Below are positions 20,433 to 31,645 of a stretch of 64,000 nucleotides of DNA, piece by piece (positions within the stretch are counted from its first letter, which is position 1; each line of letters begins with the position of its first letter). The notes beneath the pieces were generated by a model that saw only the letters and a list, made by a program, of their open reading frames with translations, was not told the DNA's origin and made no database searches. The position numbers were made by a program, and so were the translations under genes. The stretch is taken from contig VSDK01002138.1 in NCBI GenBank assembly GCA_009767595.1, positions 439,801-503,800 of the forward strand. Direction: 5' to 3'. Origin of the DNA: Symbiodinium kawagutii. Taxonomy: Eukaryota; Sar; Dinophyceae; Suessiales; Symbiodiniaceae.

Positions 20433-21060
20433 GGTATGATCAACTGGGAGCTTGGCACCGGTGCGGTGGGGCCAAGGACATGGTATAACTCACCAACTGG
20501 GAATAGCTACCAACCATTTAAGCAAAGAATTGATAACCTAGTCGGTTTTATACCGTCTAGTTGGTTTTTAATCATGTAAACCATGGTATGCAATCCAGCT
20601 GGGAATAACTACATATCACTGTGCCAACGGACTGGGAATAGCTACATGGAATAGAAGAAGGCTGCGTATAACCATGATAAACCAGCCACTACAACTACTA
20701 ACCATCTCACCTACCAACAGCTGGCTATTGCTTCTCTCTTGCGAGCCTGGTAATACAGTAGAAGCATGTGCAACAATCAACCAATCAATGGTTCTTGTAA
20801 TCAGCGGTTATCAATGGCTTGGTGGTTCAACAACTTACGAACAACCAAAGTTTGGGAAAGTGAACAATGGCGAGTCGTAGGATGCCTTGCAAAAGGCCTT
20901 CCCCCTAAAACATTGCAGTTGCCACTGTCGTGGATCGATTCCACCCTCGTTGCTCCCTGGATTGCTACGATGAAACAGCATGTCAGCACTATTGCAGAGC
21001 CGTTGCCACCAGAATTACAGCTGTACTACACAAGCTTGGCTCCCGAGCAGTGCTGTTCAC
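20433..21060. repeat. intron, mixed
   Basis: Three imperfect copies of CAACTGGGAATAGCTAC at 20495-20655 and short repeats. The plus open frames at 20674-21071 have no splice support. Confidence 0.5.
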
Positions 21061-21192
21061 ATCGGGTTTGATGGACTTCAGCTTGTCTGCGCCGCACGGA
21101 CACTTCTCAAACAACTGGTGCAACTCCTCGCGCTGCGCTGGATGAAGAGTGTGAGATTCCCTGAAGAGATCCCCCGCTGGACGGTGCTGGTA
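21061..21192 (-). CDS. putative exon, unknown protein
   Basis: Acceptor ACATATAG (or CAG at 21187), phase 0, YQHRPAGDLFRESHTLHPA, QREELHQLFEKCPCG and ADKLKSIKPD, phase 0 at GTGAACAGC. G/C-ending codons dominate. The frame stays open for 23 more codons, so the donor may be later. Overlapping plus frames are mirrors. Confidence 0.7.
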
Positions 21193-21212
21193 CTATATGT
21201 TGATTTCTTAAT

Positions 21213-21312
21213 GGTGGTTTCTCAAAAAAGGGGTGCCCCAAAAATGGTTGGTTTACTAAACATGATAATTAATGGATGATTTGGCGGCACCTCTTTGACT
21301 TGAGAAACCACC
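21213..21312. mobile_element. family 2 inverted-repeat element
   Basis: GGTGGTTTCTCAAAAAAGGGG to TTTGACTTGAGAAACCACC. Confidence 0.75.
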
Positions 21313-21974
21313 AAATGGGCTACCAATCTTCTTTGGATAGGAGTGACCAGCAAGCATGGTATTACCAGCCATCAACCATCACTACTCAGCACTAGCCAGC
21401 ACTAACCCAGTCAGGTAACCAGCCTTGCCTGACCTTGGATCATGTTGTGGGTTACCAGTGCTGGCCGTTCTTGGAAGGAATGATTGCTGATGGCTAATGG
21501 CTGATGAATGGTTCATAATATATAGAAATGTGTATATATATATATATATATACGTACAGCTTAGCATGGTAAATTCATATGTTGCTTGATGATTGGTCAA
21601 TGTCTTAAAAGTTGATAACTCTGCAAAATGCAGATTTAAAGACAGCTTTGGTTGGGTAAATCCGTGCAAACCCAGAGTGACCATCTTTTTCTATGGGGCA
21701 CTGGGCTGCCAGTGGCCGAAGTTCAGCCACGCTGTACACTGGAAGTGAAACCGTTCGTCGCGAATCTCCAAGCAGGGTGGAGCCATCCAGAATGTTTCTG
21801 TACATAATCAACTAAATATACTATATATATATAGATATAAATATAGTATATATATTATATATGTATACACAATTATAATCATATGTACGTACATACTTGT
21901 CTAGAAACAAGTAGCTCAATGGTCGATGATGAAGCCCACTGGTGGGTAATTACAATCCATGAGTATCTATTCTG

Positions 21975-22472
21975 TTGAACCTTGGGGTTTCAATGGTGTA
22001 TTGTCGCGAACGGTGTTCCAAAAACACCATTTTATTCAAGCCCGTCTACAATTTTGCGTGTCCGCAGCACTACCAAACACCGAGAGCACTACGCAAAGCA
22101 CTCAAGAAAAGAAATGATGCTCGAACAAAGGGTGTTTTGAAAACACACTTCGGACTTCGGACTGTGAAGAGTTCTTCCCTCTCATCTGAAACCAAAGTCT
22201 CAAAGATCAAATAATTCCATCAGGGAAATGAAATAAGACTTCGCATGGGACAGGTCCACCTGCAAGCTAATGACGAGCCATCTATGGAATCCCTCTGCAA
22301 GGTCGCCCCCTTTACCGAGGCTCCAAACTTTTTTGCTTTTTCCAAACCAACAGTTCGCATAGCCATGAACAAGCCAGCTATTGACCAAATATCTATCGAC
22401 TTTAATAAAGTCCTATCAACCATTATCGGCCTTTTATTAACCCCATGGTTTGACATTGTTCACCAATTCTGA
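21975..22472. other. coding-like locus, strand undecided
   Basis: Plus strand: two frames, one with a basic tail (PRALRKALKKRNDARTKG, stop at 22214) and one reading QANDEPSMESLCKVAPFTEA to QISIDFNKVL. Minus strand: TVGLEKAKKFGASVKGATLQ. Codon bias slightly favours plus; no convincing splice pair on either strand. AT runs at 21533 and 21820 flank the region. Confidence 0.3.
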
Positions 22473-23209
22473 ACCCTGCCGAAGTAGTTCTCCGATAGCA
22501 CTGTGACAATCCGCTGCTGGCGCAAGGCCAAGGTCAGATTCTTGAAACTCCATCTTCACCATCCGCAAGGCCTGACATCACAGTGGGACACCATCTCGCA
22601 CCAGTAGTTCTGATGTTGTAAACAGCGAAAGCCATCAACATTTTTGAAGGAAAACATAGGTAAAGCATTGTAGGAATGCTGGATTCTTCAGCCCGCTGTT
22701 GCGGTCAAAACTCCTCATGGTGGTCATGATAATCCACTCAGAAGAATTGCTCATCATTCCTCCAGCCCTATTTATTGGTGACCACGAATGGTGGTGCAGA
22801 ATCGAATCACTCGCTTTCATTCCGGATGACACTATCGGTCTTTGCATGAACCCGAATGGCTGAGCAGGTTAAACAATAAATAATTTCAACACAGGTCAAA
22901 CACTTTGTCTTTGGTTTGAACCAAAAGGTCAAACCTATGAAAATTGAAACCACCAACCAGTTTTGAAATCCTTTTGACAGGTACTGCAGGGATGACTCTC
23001 ATGGCTCCTCGCGGGAGCAGTGTTGACTGCTCAAAATTGGTCAGAAGCAACCATCAACAACCAACAGTCAACAACAGCAACAACAACCACCAATCAACCA
23101 ACCAACCAACCAGTTATAGATGGTATAGGTATATCCCTATCATCTTGTTGCTTATTCAGGCTTATTAACCAACCAACCCACCAACCGCCCATCCCACTGC
23201 GCCCCACAC

Positions 23210-23287
23210 CGCGCCTCAGGCGCCTCTTTGGCAGCTTCCTCCACCGCTCTCAGCAGCTCAGCGTCCACCTCCCGCCGCTCCGGCGGC
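23210..23287 (-). CDS. putative exon, helical and acidic
   Basis: Acceptor CGTTGCATAG then G, PPERREVDAELLRAVEEAAK and EAPEA plus two bases, donor GTGTGGGG. Only one frame gives this strongly charged helix-like sequence; codons are almost all G/C-ending. Flanked by CCAACCAACC on the left and GGATGGTTGG on the right, the inverted pattern seen around many exons. Confidence 0.75.
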
Positions 23288-24798
23288 CTATGCAACGGCG
23301 ACCGGCTAAGGGGATCCCTAGGGTAGCCACTATGGATGGTTGGTTTAGTACTAGAAGTTGTGATGGTTGGTTTTTATCGGTTTATTAGTGGTTCACCATC
23401 TTACTACCAGTGATTTGTTGGATGTTTATGTTTTAGGAAGACTTTGAAGGGTTTTCTTGCTGAAACCAGCTAGCTCAGCTCCAAAATGGTAGTTCATGAT
23501 GATGGTTTGGGATGGTTAATGTCTGTTGGTGACTTTAATCTAGGTGGTTCAAAGATGGTTTGAAAACTATGTAGCTGGTTGTGATGATGATGATGATGCT
23601 TAAATTGTTCCTAGTGATGGTTTTAGCTATCATATCTCTATAATCAACTTATTTCCGCAAAGGATTGTTGCTGCTGATAATGATGCCGATTTCTTACAGT
23701 AACTGCCTGGTTTTGGACGTGTAGGTTCATCATCCGACAATTTAAGAATAACTATCATGATTACCCTTGAGTCGTTGCTTTGTGGTCAAGGTTGCTTGCA
23801 GATCTTGTTCAAATATCAATTCTGGGAATCATTCGGACAAGCACCGCTGGGGTGTTCATGATGAACATCCTCCAACCCAGAAGCCTTTGAGAAAGCACCA
23901 GTTGCCACAACAGCAACAGCGACATTATCAAATGGGGTCATAACCAAAGGGATGCAAGCACCAATGACAGAGCGAATATGGTTGTGTTCTCAATAGTGTA
24001 GCCAACAAGGCCTCCTACAACCACACTAGGAGATCGATGGATTGATTGATTGTCTGATTGTTTACAGTGAATCACTATAGATATGAGGACGGTACAATAG
24101 TCTTTGAGTTTATTCTGGCAATCGATTGCAATTAGCGATCACATTCTTGTGAGATCACCTTAGTTACCCTCTGGTAAACTAATTTGGCAATGGAAAATCC
24201 CCTATTTTGTTGGGAAACCCTTGGAAATCATCTATTTATAGTGGATTTTCCATTGCCATGTTAGTTCACCAAAGGGTATTGATTGTTTATAGTGAATTAC
24301 TGTAATATGGAAGGGAACGAGCTGTTGAAGTGGCAGTCGGTTCACACGCTAGCAACCATTCTGCAAAACATAGCAAGGATGAAGAGAATAGATTGGTTAA
24401 TTCGGGCCAATAAATATAATCAAAAAGGATGATCCACAACTATGATCAATAATCTTTAATGATGACTGCGGTCAATCACTCACAACACCAACCGTTGATT
24501 ATGGTCCATGAGAGGTAGTGAACCATAGGTACCAACTTATCGGGAAGGTTCAGCAAATGAAGGCTGGATACAATTGGTATTCATCCTATGTCACAGTCGC
24601 CGTAGTGTATCCATGTTGTATTTGGTCGGCAGCATCGATCATGACCAATCACTATGAACCATGATCAACCATCATGACTTGGAAACAGAAACATGATCAA
24701 TCATCAATCACACTCAACATTTTCAATCATCAATCGCACTCAACATTTTTTCCATCCGAACCGTGATCCTCTAACATGAAGTATCAACATCCAAGCAC
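23288..24798. repeat. long intron
   Basis: GATGGTT-type tract at 23330-23640, then non-repetitive sequence with no frame I can support, a family 5 element at 24166, and AATCATCA/AACCATGATCA drift at 24410-24750. Confidence 0.55.
24166..24278. mobile_element. family 5 inverted-repeat element
   Basis: CCCTCTGGTAAACTAATTTGG to CCATGTTAGTTCACCAAAGGG. The left terminus contains G|GTAAACT, a strong donor-like sequence, and the right contains TTAG, an acceptor-like one, on either strand. Confidence 0.75.
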
Positions 24799-24918
24799 GC
24801 GCTGATCCGCGCCTATAGGGCAGGCCAATGGCAGCGAAGATGGCTTGCTCATCTTCGCAGCAAATCTTGGCGCCGGCTCGGCAAACTTCGCCCACCTGGC
24901 GTAGCAATCGGAACCAGC
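24799..24918 (-). CDS. putative exon, unknown protein
   Basis: Acceptor CCATTGTGGCAG, two leading bases, WFRLLRQVGEVCRAGAKIC then EDEQAIFAAIGLPYRRGSA and one base, donor GTGCTTGG. A second acceptor (CGCCAG, 24887) keeps the frame. Two adjacent Cys and a Glu/Asp cluster; family not recognised. Confidence 0.7.
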
Positions 24919-24990
24919 CTGCCACAATGGATCATTGGATCAGAAGCGTTGGCAACTGAGAGACTTGAAGGGTACATTGATGGTTAATGT

Positions 24991-25114
24991 GGCTGTGGGT
25001 CAAAACCCTTAGTTCCCCTGGTTCCACTATCATTAACCATTGTTTTCCCTATAGTTTTGGTGGTAAACTTCTCCCCCATGAACTTTGTTGGTCAACGGCT
25101 TGACCCAGCTCGCC
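24991..25114. mobile_element. family 1 element ending in GCGAGC
   Basis: GGCTGTGGGTCAAAACCC to GGCTTGACCCAGCTCGCC. On the minus strand it starts GCGAGCTGGGTCAAG directly after the exon ending DM and finishes at CCCACAG, so the whole element could be one intron of about 120 bases with a GC donor. Confidence 0.75.
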
Positions 25115-25176
25115 ATATCGGTTAGTGCTGCACTCTCTGCGTCTGCCTGCCGTCCTCGTGCGCCCTCGCGATCGGC
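25114..25176 (-). CDS. putative exon ending at a family 1 terminus
   Basis: Acceptor CCTGATGAAAG, phase 0, ADREGARGRQADAESAAL then TDM, phase 0 at GC donor GCGAGC. Same exon end (GAT ATG before GCGAGC) as at 5295. Confidence 0.6.
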
Positions 25177-25641
25177 CTTTCATCAGGATCACAGTGAGGC
25201 AGGTTAGCAGTGCTGATGTGGTTCGCAACTGGTTGGTGAATCTGGTAGTGATGGTTGATGCTTAATGATGGTTAATTGGTGATGGTCGATTGGTGATGCT
25301 TAATTAGTGACAGTGATGGTTCATGTTTTATTTGTGACATAGGAACGGGCATCCGCGAACGGTAGCAAATTACCATCACTAAGATTCATTACAATAATTG
25401 CAACCCATGCGGTAATGATGGTTGATCAATGATCGAGAATGATGGCTACTGATGGTGCACGACGATCGGACTCTCTGTCTTTCAACATGACCCCGCATTG
25501 TGCAAAGCATGCCAACAGGGAGTCAAATGACACCTTAGTAATGATGCTTAATGATGGTAAGCAACTGTCGATGATGGTTGACATTGTGTCGTGATGGTGA
25601 ATCCTGTTTCACATGGGTAAATGACGGATCTATAGCAGTGG
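25177..25641. repeat. TGATGGTT-type tract
   Basis: Drifting GGTGATGGTTGATG units to about 25640, then the 3-prime end of the exon at 25642. Confidence 0.6.
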
Positions 25642-25867
25642 CTATCGATGCTTGATGATCCGTGATATATGGCGAATAAATCCAGGATAATAACAATGAA
25701 TTTTCATTGTCAGCACAGAGAAATTCACAGCATAAAACACTGCTTCTGTGATTCCTGGGACCTTCATCCAACCAGTTCCGCGGATGGCCAATCGTTTGAG
25801 CTTTCCTGAATTGTGGCGCAATCTTTTTGCAATGGATGTTTTGATGAGGTCTTCCCTCGCAACAACC
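25642..25867 (-). CDS. putative terminal exon
   Basis: Acceptor CTTGGCATATACAG then G, 74 codons and a TAG stop: VVAREDLIKTSIAKRLRHNS, KLKRLAIRGTGWMKVPG, ITEAVFYAVNFSVLTM. The last ~15 residues have weaker codon bias, so an internal donor is possible. Phase fits the upstream exon at 26272. Basic N-terminal half, hydrophobic C-terminal half; family unknown. Confidence 0.7.
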
Positions 25868-26271
25868 CTGTATATGCCAAGCAGTAAGCAAGCCTCTCGA
25901 AACCAATTCTGAAGGTGCTGGCGAAAGCAAAACCGGATGGACCCAAGAGTCCCTTCCGGGTTGGCAGAGTGAAAACCAGGCTACCAAGGTACGGGAGCCA
26001 AAAATCCGATATGGGCAGAAATCCCCTGGCTCCGTTTTCGCATTTGAAACCAGCTTATCTTTGGCCTTTGACTCTCCAAATGTTTGTCCGATGTATTCTG
26101 TACCAAAACTGGTAGTTTTACCTCTTTACAATTCTCAACATCTGTGCTTGGTTTGCGGGACATTCTTACCACATTCACATTGGCATACCTGTACAATACC
26201 CTTGTTTCATGTGAGTCAACCTCTTTCAAACTCTCTGAAGTTCCACATTCTTTCCCGCCTTGCACATGTAC

Positions 26272-26394
26272 GTGTGGGACAGGTGGAATCCCCGCAGTGC
26301 GGCGATTCGCTTCATCTCCCTGGGGCCAGGGGGGCGTGGCATGCCCCGCATGTGCACCTTTAGCACCTTGCCTTTAAGGAGCCGTGGCTCGTCG
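26272..26394 (-). CDS. putative exon, basic
   Basis: Acceptor AACAGCTTTCAAG, one base, DEPRLLKGKVLKVHMRGMP then RPPGPREMKRIAALRGFHL and SHT plus two bases, donor GTACATG. Strong codon bias; no equal alternative. Phase fits both the exon at 27429 and the one at 25642. Confidence 0.7.
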
Positions 26395-27332
26395 CTTGAA
26401 AGCTGTTTGAGGCACCTTGACTTCTGCTTATCACCTTGAAGTTACTGTGGAAATCCTGGGTGAGGTTATTGCCATGCCGTCAACCGTGCCATGCCAACAT
26501 TGACGTTGAGCAAGTGCCCCGCGCCTGTTGAAGAGACCCCCATCACCTCGTGAGACCACTCATTGAACAAGGAGCCGGAAGCAACAATAACGGTGAGACA
26601 CTGTGAGATTTGCGTCCTCAATCATCATCACCACCAACATCACCACCACCACCATCATCATCACCATCATCATAGGCGGTCACACCTCTCATGACAATCA
26701 CAACTTCGTACCTCAACAGCTCGGTAGTCGTCAAGATCGATCCAGAAGAGCGACCCAACCACCCAGTGGTATGACCAAATGATGTACAGCTTGATGGATC
26801 CCTACGTCACATCATCAACGATGGCAGACCGTCATAGACCACCCTCAAACTTCCTTCCCTGGTCAACGGCTGTTGTAGTTTTATTGCCCCTGAATAAATG
26901 ATGAACTGGTTCATTACCACCAGAAAAGTCTGCTGGTAGCAATTAATTACCAGTTGAAATACCGTTGAAATACCTATACCTGGTGATGAATTTGTCGATC
27001 AACCCCATATAAAATACTTGGTTTATTGCTGCAAAGGATTCATATAAAGGATGATAACTGGGGTTAACCCTTTGACTTGAGAAACAACCAAATGATTGCA
27101 AGGTGGACCCCCTAAGCTAAAGCTTGGTTTATAAGGCCATTGAACCATATTTCTATCAACCATTTGCCTGGTACTTACCCTAGTGAACTAACCAAACGAC
27201 CACAGCTGGTTAGGGGCCCACCTTGTATAGATGGTGGTTTCTCAAAATAGGGGGACGCCCAAATCATCCATTATAAATCATGTTCAATCATAAACTCACC
27301 ATTTTTTTCAGGGGTTTCCTATTTTGAGAACC
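26395..27332. repeat. intron with CACCATCA tract and element fragments
   Basis: ATCACCACCATCATC microsatellite-like tract at 26610-26680; decayed family 2 ends at about 27075; a family 2 copy at 27233-27332 (GGTGGTTTCTCAAAATAGGG to CCTATTTTGAGAA). Confidence 0.55.
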
Positions 27333-27339
27333 CTCTGTA

Positions 27340-27429
27340 CCCCTGGTTCCCCATCATTATCGATTGTTTTCCCCATCATTATCGGTGGTTATCCCCCAGT
27401 AATTGGTTGCTTAATATTGACCCATAGCC
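27340..27429. mobile_element. family 1 element, left end truncated by a family 2 copy
   Basis: Core CCCCTGGTTCCCC and right end ATTGACCCATAGCC are intact; the left end joins the family 2 element directly. The minus-strand exon at 27429 ends at its terminus. Confidence 0.7.
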
Positions 27430-27559
27430 ATGTTTCAAAGAGCCAGTGATGGCCGGAGTGCCAGCTGAGCTCTGCCCCCTGCAGCTCAAGCGTCTTCCCG
27501 TCCACTGCAGTGTGACGAAGGGTAGGCCGCTGCGACGGCAAAACACGAAATCGCAACGC
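27429..27559 (-). CDS. putative exon ending at a family 1 terminus
   Basis: Acceptor GGCACCGCCCAG, phase 0, ALRFRVLPSQRPTLRHTAVD then GKTLELQGAELSWHSGHHW and LFET plus two bases before GCTATGGGTCAA (GC donor), or in phase 0 before GTCAAT six bases on. Excellent codon use. The plus frame 27446-27652 is a mirror. Confidence 0.7.
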
Positions 27560-28383
27560 CTGGGCGGTGCCACGCCACGTTGCGTTGCGGGGCTCAGCCA
27601 GCGCCAGCAGACCACAACGGGGGAGTCGCCAGCGCCAGTTTGGGGACCCTAAAAATAGTGGACTTTAGTGCTATAAATGACGACAAAAGTGGATGATTCT
27701 GGGGCACCCCTATGACAAAATGGTTCGTTTACGACCATAAATGATGACAAAAGGATGATCTAAGGGTAGCCCTATGACTTGAGAAACACCCACATCACTG
27801 GTGTGGGAACATGGCGAGCCAGCGAACCAACTCAGTGACCCTTCGTAACCACTGAGTTTTAACCAGTGTCGATTCATAGGGCGGCATAGGCATGGCTGTG
27901 AACTTTTCCAAGATGATCAGTAATGGCTGCAACAAAAGTGATGCACGAATAGTGGTTCGCAACCAGTCCTGACCGGGATAATTATCAACGACTATCCTGA
28001 ACCGAACCAACACTAGCCATGGTCAACCATTCCCCGCCATGATCAACCATTACTCACCATGATCAACTACTATTAAGAACTATTGGCAAAAAAATTGTCA
28101 ACCCTTGTTTACCATCTTGGGGAAGTTTGCTATTCTTGACATATAGGTCTGATGGATAATGGCGTAGGATTGCCATTGGCATCGATTGGCTATGCAATAC
28201 TATCTATGTAATTAACAAAAGTTTTTGTGATTGACGCGGATCTCATGGTACACCAATAGTGATTCGCAATGCATATGTATTACTTACTTAACAATCCTTA
28301 CTACTGGGTGACAAATCTGGACATCACCAACAACACTGAGGATATCGCAACAATATATGGATATATATATATATATCCTTTAG
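27560..28383. repeat. spacer with a decayed family 2 pair and AT run
   Basis: Two nearby ATAAATGACGACAAAAG-GGATGAT segments and GACTTGAGAAACACCCAC at 27779 resemble family 2. A TA run at 28358-28376 directly precedes the plus-strand acceptor of the next feature. Confidence 0.5.
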
Positions 28384-28489
28384 GCTCTTGGGAAGCGTAT
28401 GCGATGGTGCCTCAAGTTCAGAATCTGTGATGGTCCCAAGTTGCAAAAGATGGGCATGTACCGTAACAAACAAGGTGCCTTGGCCTTAT
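28384..28489 (+). CDS. putative plus-strand exon
   Basis: Plus strand: TA run, then acceptor TATATCCTTTAG, phase 0, ALGKRMRWCLKFRICDGPKL then QKMGMYRNKQGALAL and one base, donor GTAAGTT. The splice pair is among the best in the window. The minus strand is open too (TVHAHLLQLGTITDSELE) but has no GT donor. If real it lies antisense in an intron of the minus-strand gene. Confidence 0.45.
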
Positions 28490-28753
28490 GTAAGTTGATG
28501 GCATGGTTCGGTTCGCTTTGCAGATGTCCTAAGGTGGCGTTACACACAAATGAGAAGTTTCTACACCAAAAATGTCCATGATGTTCAGGATCTTCGATCT
28601 GATGGGAAGTTTTGCAGGCTTCCCATTACTTCCCCGTGGCCACAAATCATTCCTTCTCAGGTCCTCACTTAAGGTGATCGGAGGTGATTACCCCAACTGA
28701 GATGTCCCTGCACTGCGCAGTTCACAACTTGCTCAGTCTCCCCTCGTTCCCAC

Positions 28754-28854
28754 CTGTATCGCATTGGCTCTCCATCTGCAGGGCAGCCACGTACCACTCC
28801 AAGGCATGCCTGTCCGCGCTTATGCAATGCGCGGAGGGTATTGTTGGTCAGAAC
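28754..28854 (-). CDS. putative exon, unknown protein
   Basis: Acceptor CGTTGACAACCAG, phase 0, VLTNNTLRALHKRGQACLG then VVRGCPADGEPMRY and two bases, donor GTGGGAACG. Strong codon use. Confidence 0.7.
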
Positions 28855-28937
28855 CTGGTTGTCAACACGTCAGGATCCCCCATTTAGGTAAAAAGCAGTC
28901 AATTCTAACTTATAGTTTGAGCTAATGAACACTTGAC

Positions 28938-29261
28938 ATGACCATAATACACCGTGGCTGTTGGCTACAATTCGGTGGGGAAACTCCGAGTCACTTCAAA
29001 CCGCTTGAGATTAAAAGTGGTGATGGTTCCAAATCGCTTCCTGCTATCGCTGCTGAACTTCAACACTGCGGGTGGTCATGTGACCGCCCCCATGTCGTTC
29101 ACATGCCAAAGTCAATTGGAAATCACTGGAAATCCAGAGACAAACTGCTGATGTTTCCCATAATGTCCTTACTGGAAACAGCTCCAGATCCAGCCATCCG
29201 CTCCAATCTGTACCGAACATATGTTGGTTTCCAGGCATCTAGCGAGTTGGTGGGTCGATAA
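28938..29261. other. coding-like locus, strand undecided
   Basis: Two plus frames (one reading RLRLKVVMVPNRFLLSLLNF to EITGNPETNC; one of 107 residues from 28938) and minus frames (such as DFQLTLACERHGGG) overlap. None has a clear splice pair. Confidence 0.3.
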
Positions 29262-29269
29262 GCTATGAC

Positions 29270-29329
29270 CCTCCCCTCCCTGCGCGTCCTGGGCTGAGTC
29301 TCTCAGATCATCGCCAGGCAACCTGAGCG
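29270..29329 (-). CDS. putative short exon, acidic
   Basis: Acceptor AACCCGATTTCAG, two leading bases, LRLPGDDLRDSAQDAQGGE and one base, donor GTCATAGC. Pyrimidine tract is fair; phases do not match the exons I list on either side. Confidence 0.5.
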
Positions 29330-29694
29330 CTGAAATCGGGTTGTCCCTATGATCTAACCCACTCATACTATGAATCCATGGTGGCAGCATAGATGTCCTT
29401 ATATCATGATGGTTGAAAATGACGTTTCAAAATGATGCCTGAAAATGACACGAATGATGATAATGATGCTAATCTTGATGGTATCATTAATGTTGATAGA
29501 CTTATATATGTGGTTCTGAATGGATGGACTATCAATCATCATTGGCAAATATCAGTAGATCAATGTTTCATTCCCAGTTTAACTAGTCATTCCCACTTAG
29601 TTCATTCAGTTCAAACTAGGAAGTACAGAATTAGTTATCATATGTTATCATTGATTCCCTAGTTAACTTAGTTAACCACTACTTTGACTAGTTG

Positions 29695-29809
29695 ACAGTG
29701 GGTCAAAACCCTTAATCCCCCTGGTTCCCCTATCATTAACCATTGTTTCCCCTGTGAAATTGTTGGTTATCATCCCCCATCATTGGTTGATTAAAATTGA
29801 CCCATAGCC
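29695..29809. mobile_element. family 1 inverted-repeat element
   Basis: GACAGTGGGTCAAAACCC to TTGACCCATAGCC. A similar segment follows (AATATAGTTGGTATATATCCCC), repeated after the copy at 29892. Confidence 0.7.
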
Positions 29810-29891
29810 AATATAGTTGGTATATATCCCCTATAATTGTTTGTTGTTATCCCCTATTATTAACCAGCTAAAGTTCAACTAGTCATTAGTT

Positions 29892-30008
29892 GGCTGTGGG
29901 TCAAAACCCTTAGTCCCCCTAGTTCCCCTATCATTAACCAGGCTGTTTTCCCTATTATTATTGGTGGTTATCCCCAATTAGTTGATCGCTTAATATTGAC
30001 CCATAGCC
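29892..30008. mobile_element. family 1 inverted-repeat element
   Basis: GGCTGTGGGTCAAAACCC to TTGACCCATAGCC; with the copy at 29695 and their AATATAGTTGGTATATATCC tails this makes a direct repeat of about 200 bases. Confidence 0.75.
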
Positions 30009-30125
30009 AATATAGTTGGTATATATCCCCTATATTAGTCATGCCCTAGAATTATTAGTTAACCATTAAGTTCAGCTAGTCATTCCCAGTCCTGGACCCC
30101 AGGACCCGCTGCCACGGCACCTCAC

Positions 30126-30222
30126 AGCCGTTGCGGTTGCGGTTGCGCCACCACTCAGATCTGCCACCACAATGCCATCAATGGCCTCCCCGTGGTCACG
30201 ACAGCAACAAGTCTGGTGGTAG
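30126..30222 (-). CDS. putative exon, unknown protein
   Basis: Acceptor CTGGGTCTCAAG, one base, YHQTCCCRDHGEAIDGIVV then ADLSGGATATATA, phase 0 at donor GTGAGGTG. The (GCAACC)n run encodes the ATATA tail. The plus strand is also open (HHNAINGLPVVTTATSL). Phase fits the exon at 30539. Confidence 0.65.
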
Positions 30223-30538
30223 CTTGAGACCCAGAAGCCGTGCCAAAGATCCTAAACATCCTAAACATTCTAACTATCGATGTGAAATTGAATATCATAT
30301 TTTGTATATATGTATAATGATTCTCAACATCATCTGTTTCAAATGATACGGAATGCATTGACATATATATATATATGTATAGATTCTATCTGCTGTCATG
30401 ACTGGGGGACATTCCCCATCTTTTGACTTTTCCCTCATTGATACGGAGGCAGGTTGGGAAAGAAAATGGGTATGTGCCAAAATATCGGCACACCCAGTCA
30501 ACCAATGGTTTCCACCCGTAAAATGATCAATTGGTTAC

Positions 30539-30597
30539 CCCATGGCTTGGCCCATACCCCCAGGATGATGCCGCCAGCAGTAGCCCAGCCGGCGCGC
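30539..30597 (-). CDS. putative short exon
   Basis: Acceptor GCATATTTACAG, phase 0, ARRLGYCWRHHPGGMGQAM and two bases, donor GTAACC. Good splice pair and codon bias. Confidence 0.65.
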
Positions 30598-30696
30598 CTG
30601 TAAATATGCAGCCGCCGGCTCCTCTACCGCGCTATCACCTCGCAAGGGCGAATAGATGGCGAAGTTTGGTGAATGGGTGGCCAATGAATTTGGTTA

Positions 30697-30782
30697 ATGT
30701 TGGTTTCTGATTAGTGTAACCCCCCCTAAAGTAATGAAAATAGATGAAACCAACAGGCAGATACTAATCAGAAACCAACATT
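30697..30782. mobile_element. family 4 inverted-repeat element (86 bases)
   Basis: AATGTTGGTTTCTGATTAGT to ACTAATCAGAAACCAACATT: a near-perfect 20-base terminal inverted repeat round a 46-base core. Termini contain GTTTCTG (donor-like) and AATCAG (acceptor-like). Almost identical to the copy at 59792. Confidence 0.9.
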
Positions 30783-31577
30783 AATGGTAGACCAATACTT
30801 ATGTTTAATGGGTGGCCAATGTTTAATGGGTGGCCAATGATCACCCATTACATCGAGATCATTAAATTTTAGAGCTCTTGAGCGGCTCTTGAGTCAGGTT
30901 TTTGAATGGTACATCATATCCATATCGATAAAACCTCGCATAGTTGATGTAAATCACCAACTATTTATGGAGAAACTGCTGATGGCTTTCAAGTATAGAT
31001 CTACCATTGAAGGGTCGAGATGGTGGTGGCCAATGAATTATTTTCATAGACGGCTAATAAATGGTGAATGTGGCTAATTGATGCTGAATAAAAAGCGGGC
31101 GTTTTTTCGATCAACCAGCTGTCGTACCGAGCGTGATCCAAAAACCGAGGAGTTTCAGATCAGCCCGCCAAAAAAAAAAAAGGATGGTGGAAGATGAGGA
31201 TGGTGTTGATGGTATGATCCTCAAATCATGTTGGTGGATACCAGTATTAAACCATTCTAATCCCCATGTTTGCTTTTAATACCAACCTGGAATACTGGTA
31301 GATTTATAAACTCCATGTTGGGTGAATGACAAGCTTGAACCCGCCGAGTGTGTTGTTGCTGTTGCTCAACCAATCCGCAGAAAAATAAAGCAGCATTGAC
31401 CTTTACGAAACAATAACAGCCATCAACCACCACTAACCATCAACTACTAACCATCGTCATTGATCATCATGAACCTCATGGATGATAAGCTAAACCCCAG
31501 GTGTATCTCAGGTTTCCCTAAGGTTCGGGTCCCAGGTTTCCGCCAGGTCAACCCTCAAATTCCGCCGGTGGACCCAC

Positions 31578-31645
31578 CAGCAATCTCGCCTCGCCTGGAA
31601 AGCTGATGACCAACGTGATGCCGCTGCAAAGCGCGTCGCCGCGAC
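31578..31645 (-). CDS. putative exon, unknown protein
   Basis: Acceptor GTGTGGTAACCAG, phase 0, VAATRFAAASRWSSAFQA then RRDC and two bases, donor GTGGGTCC. Another minus frame (HAKRVVTRSRRRALQ) is open but less balanced. AACCATCA repeats lie left and TGATGGTT repeats right. Confidence 0.6.

Noticed and set aside
26610-26680. Coding reading of the CACCATCATC tract (His/Thr-rich)
   Set aside because: Simple-sequence drift identical in style to intronic tracts, without splice sites.
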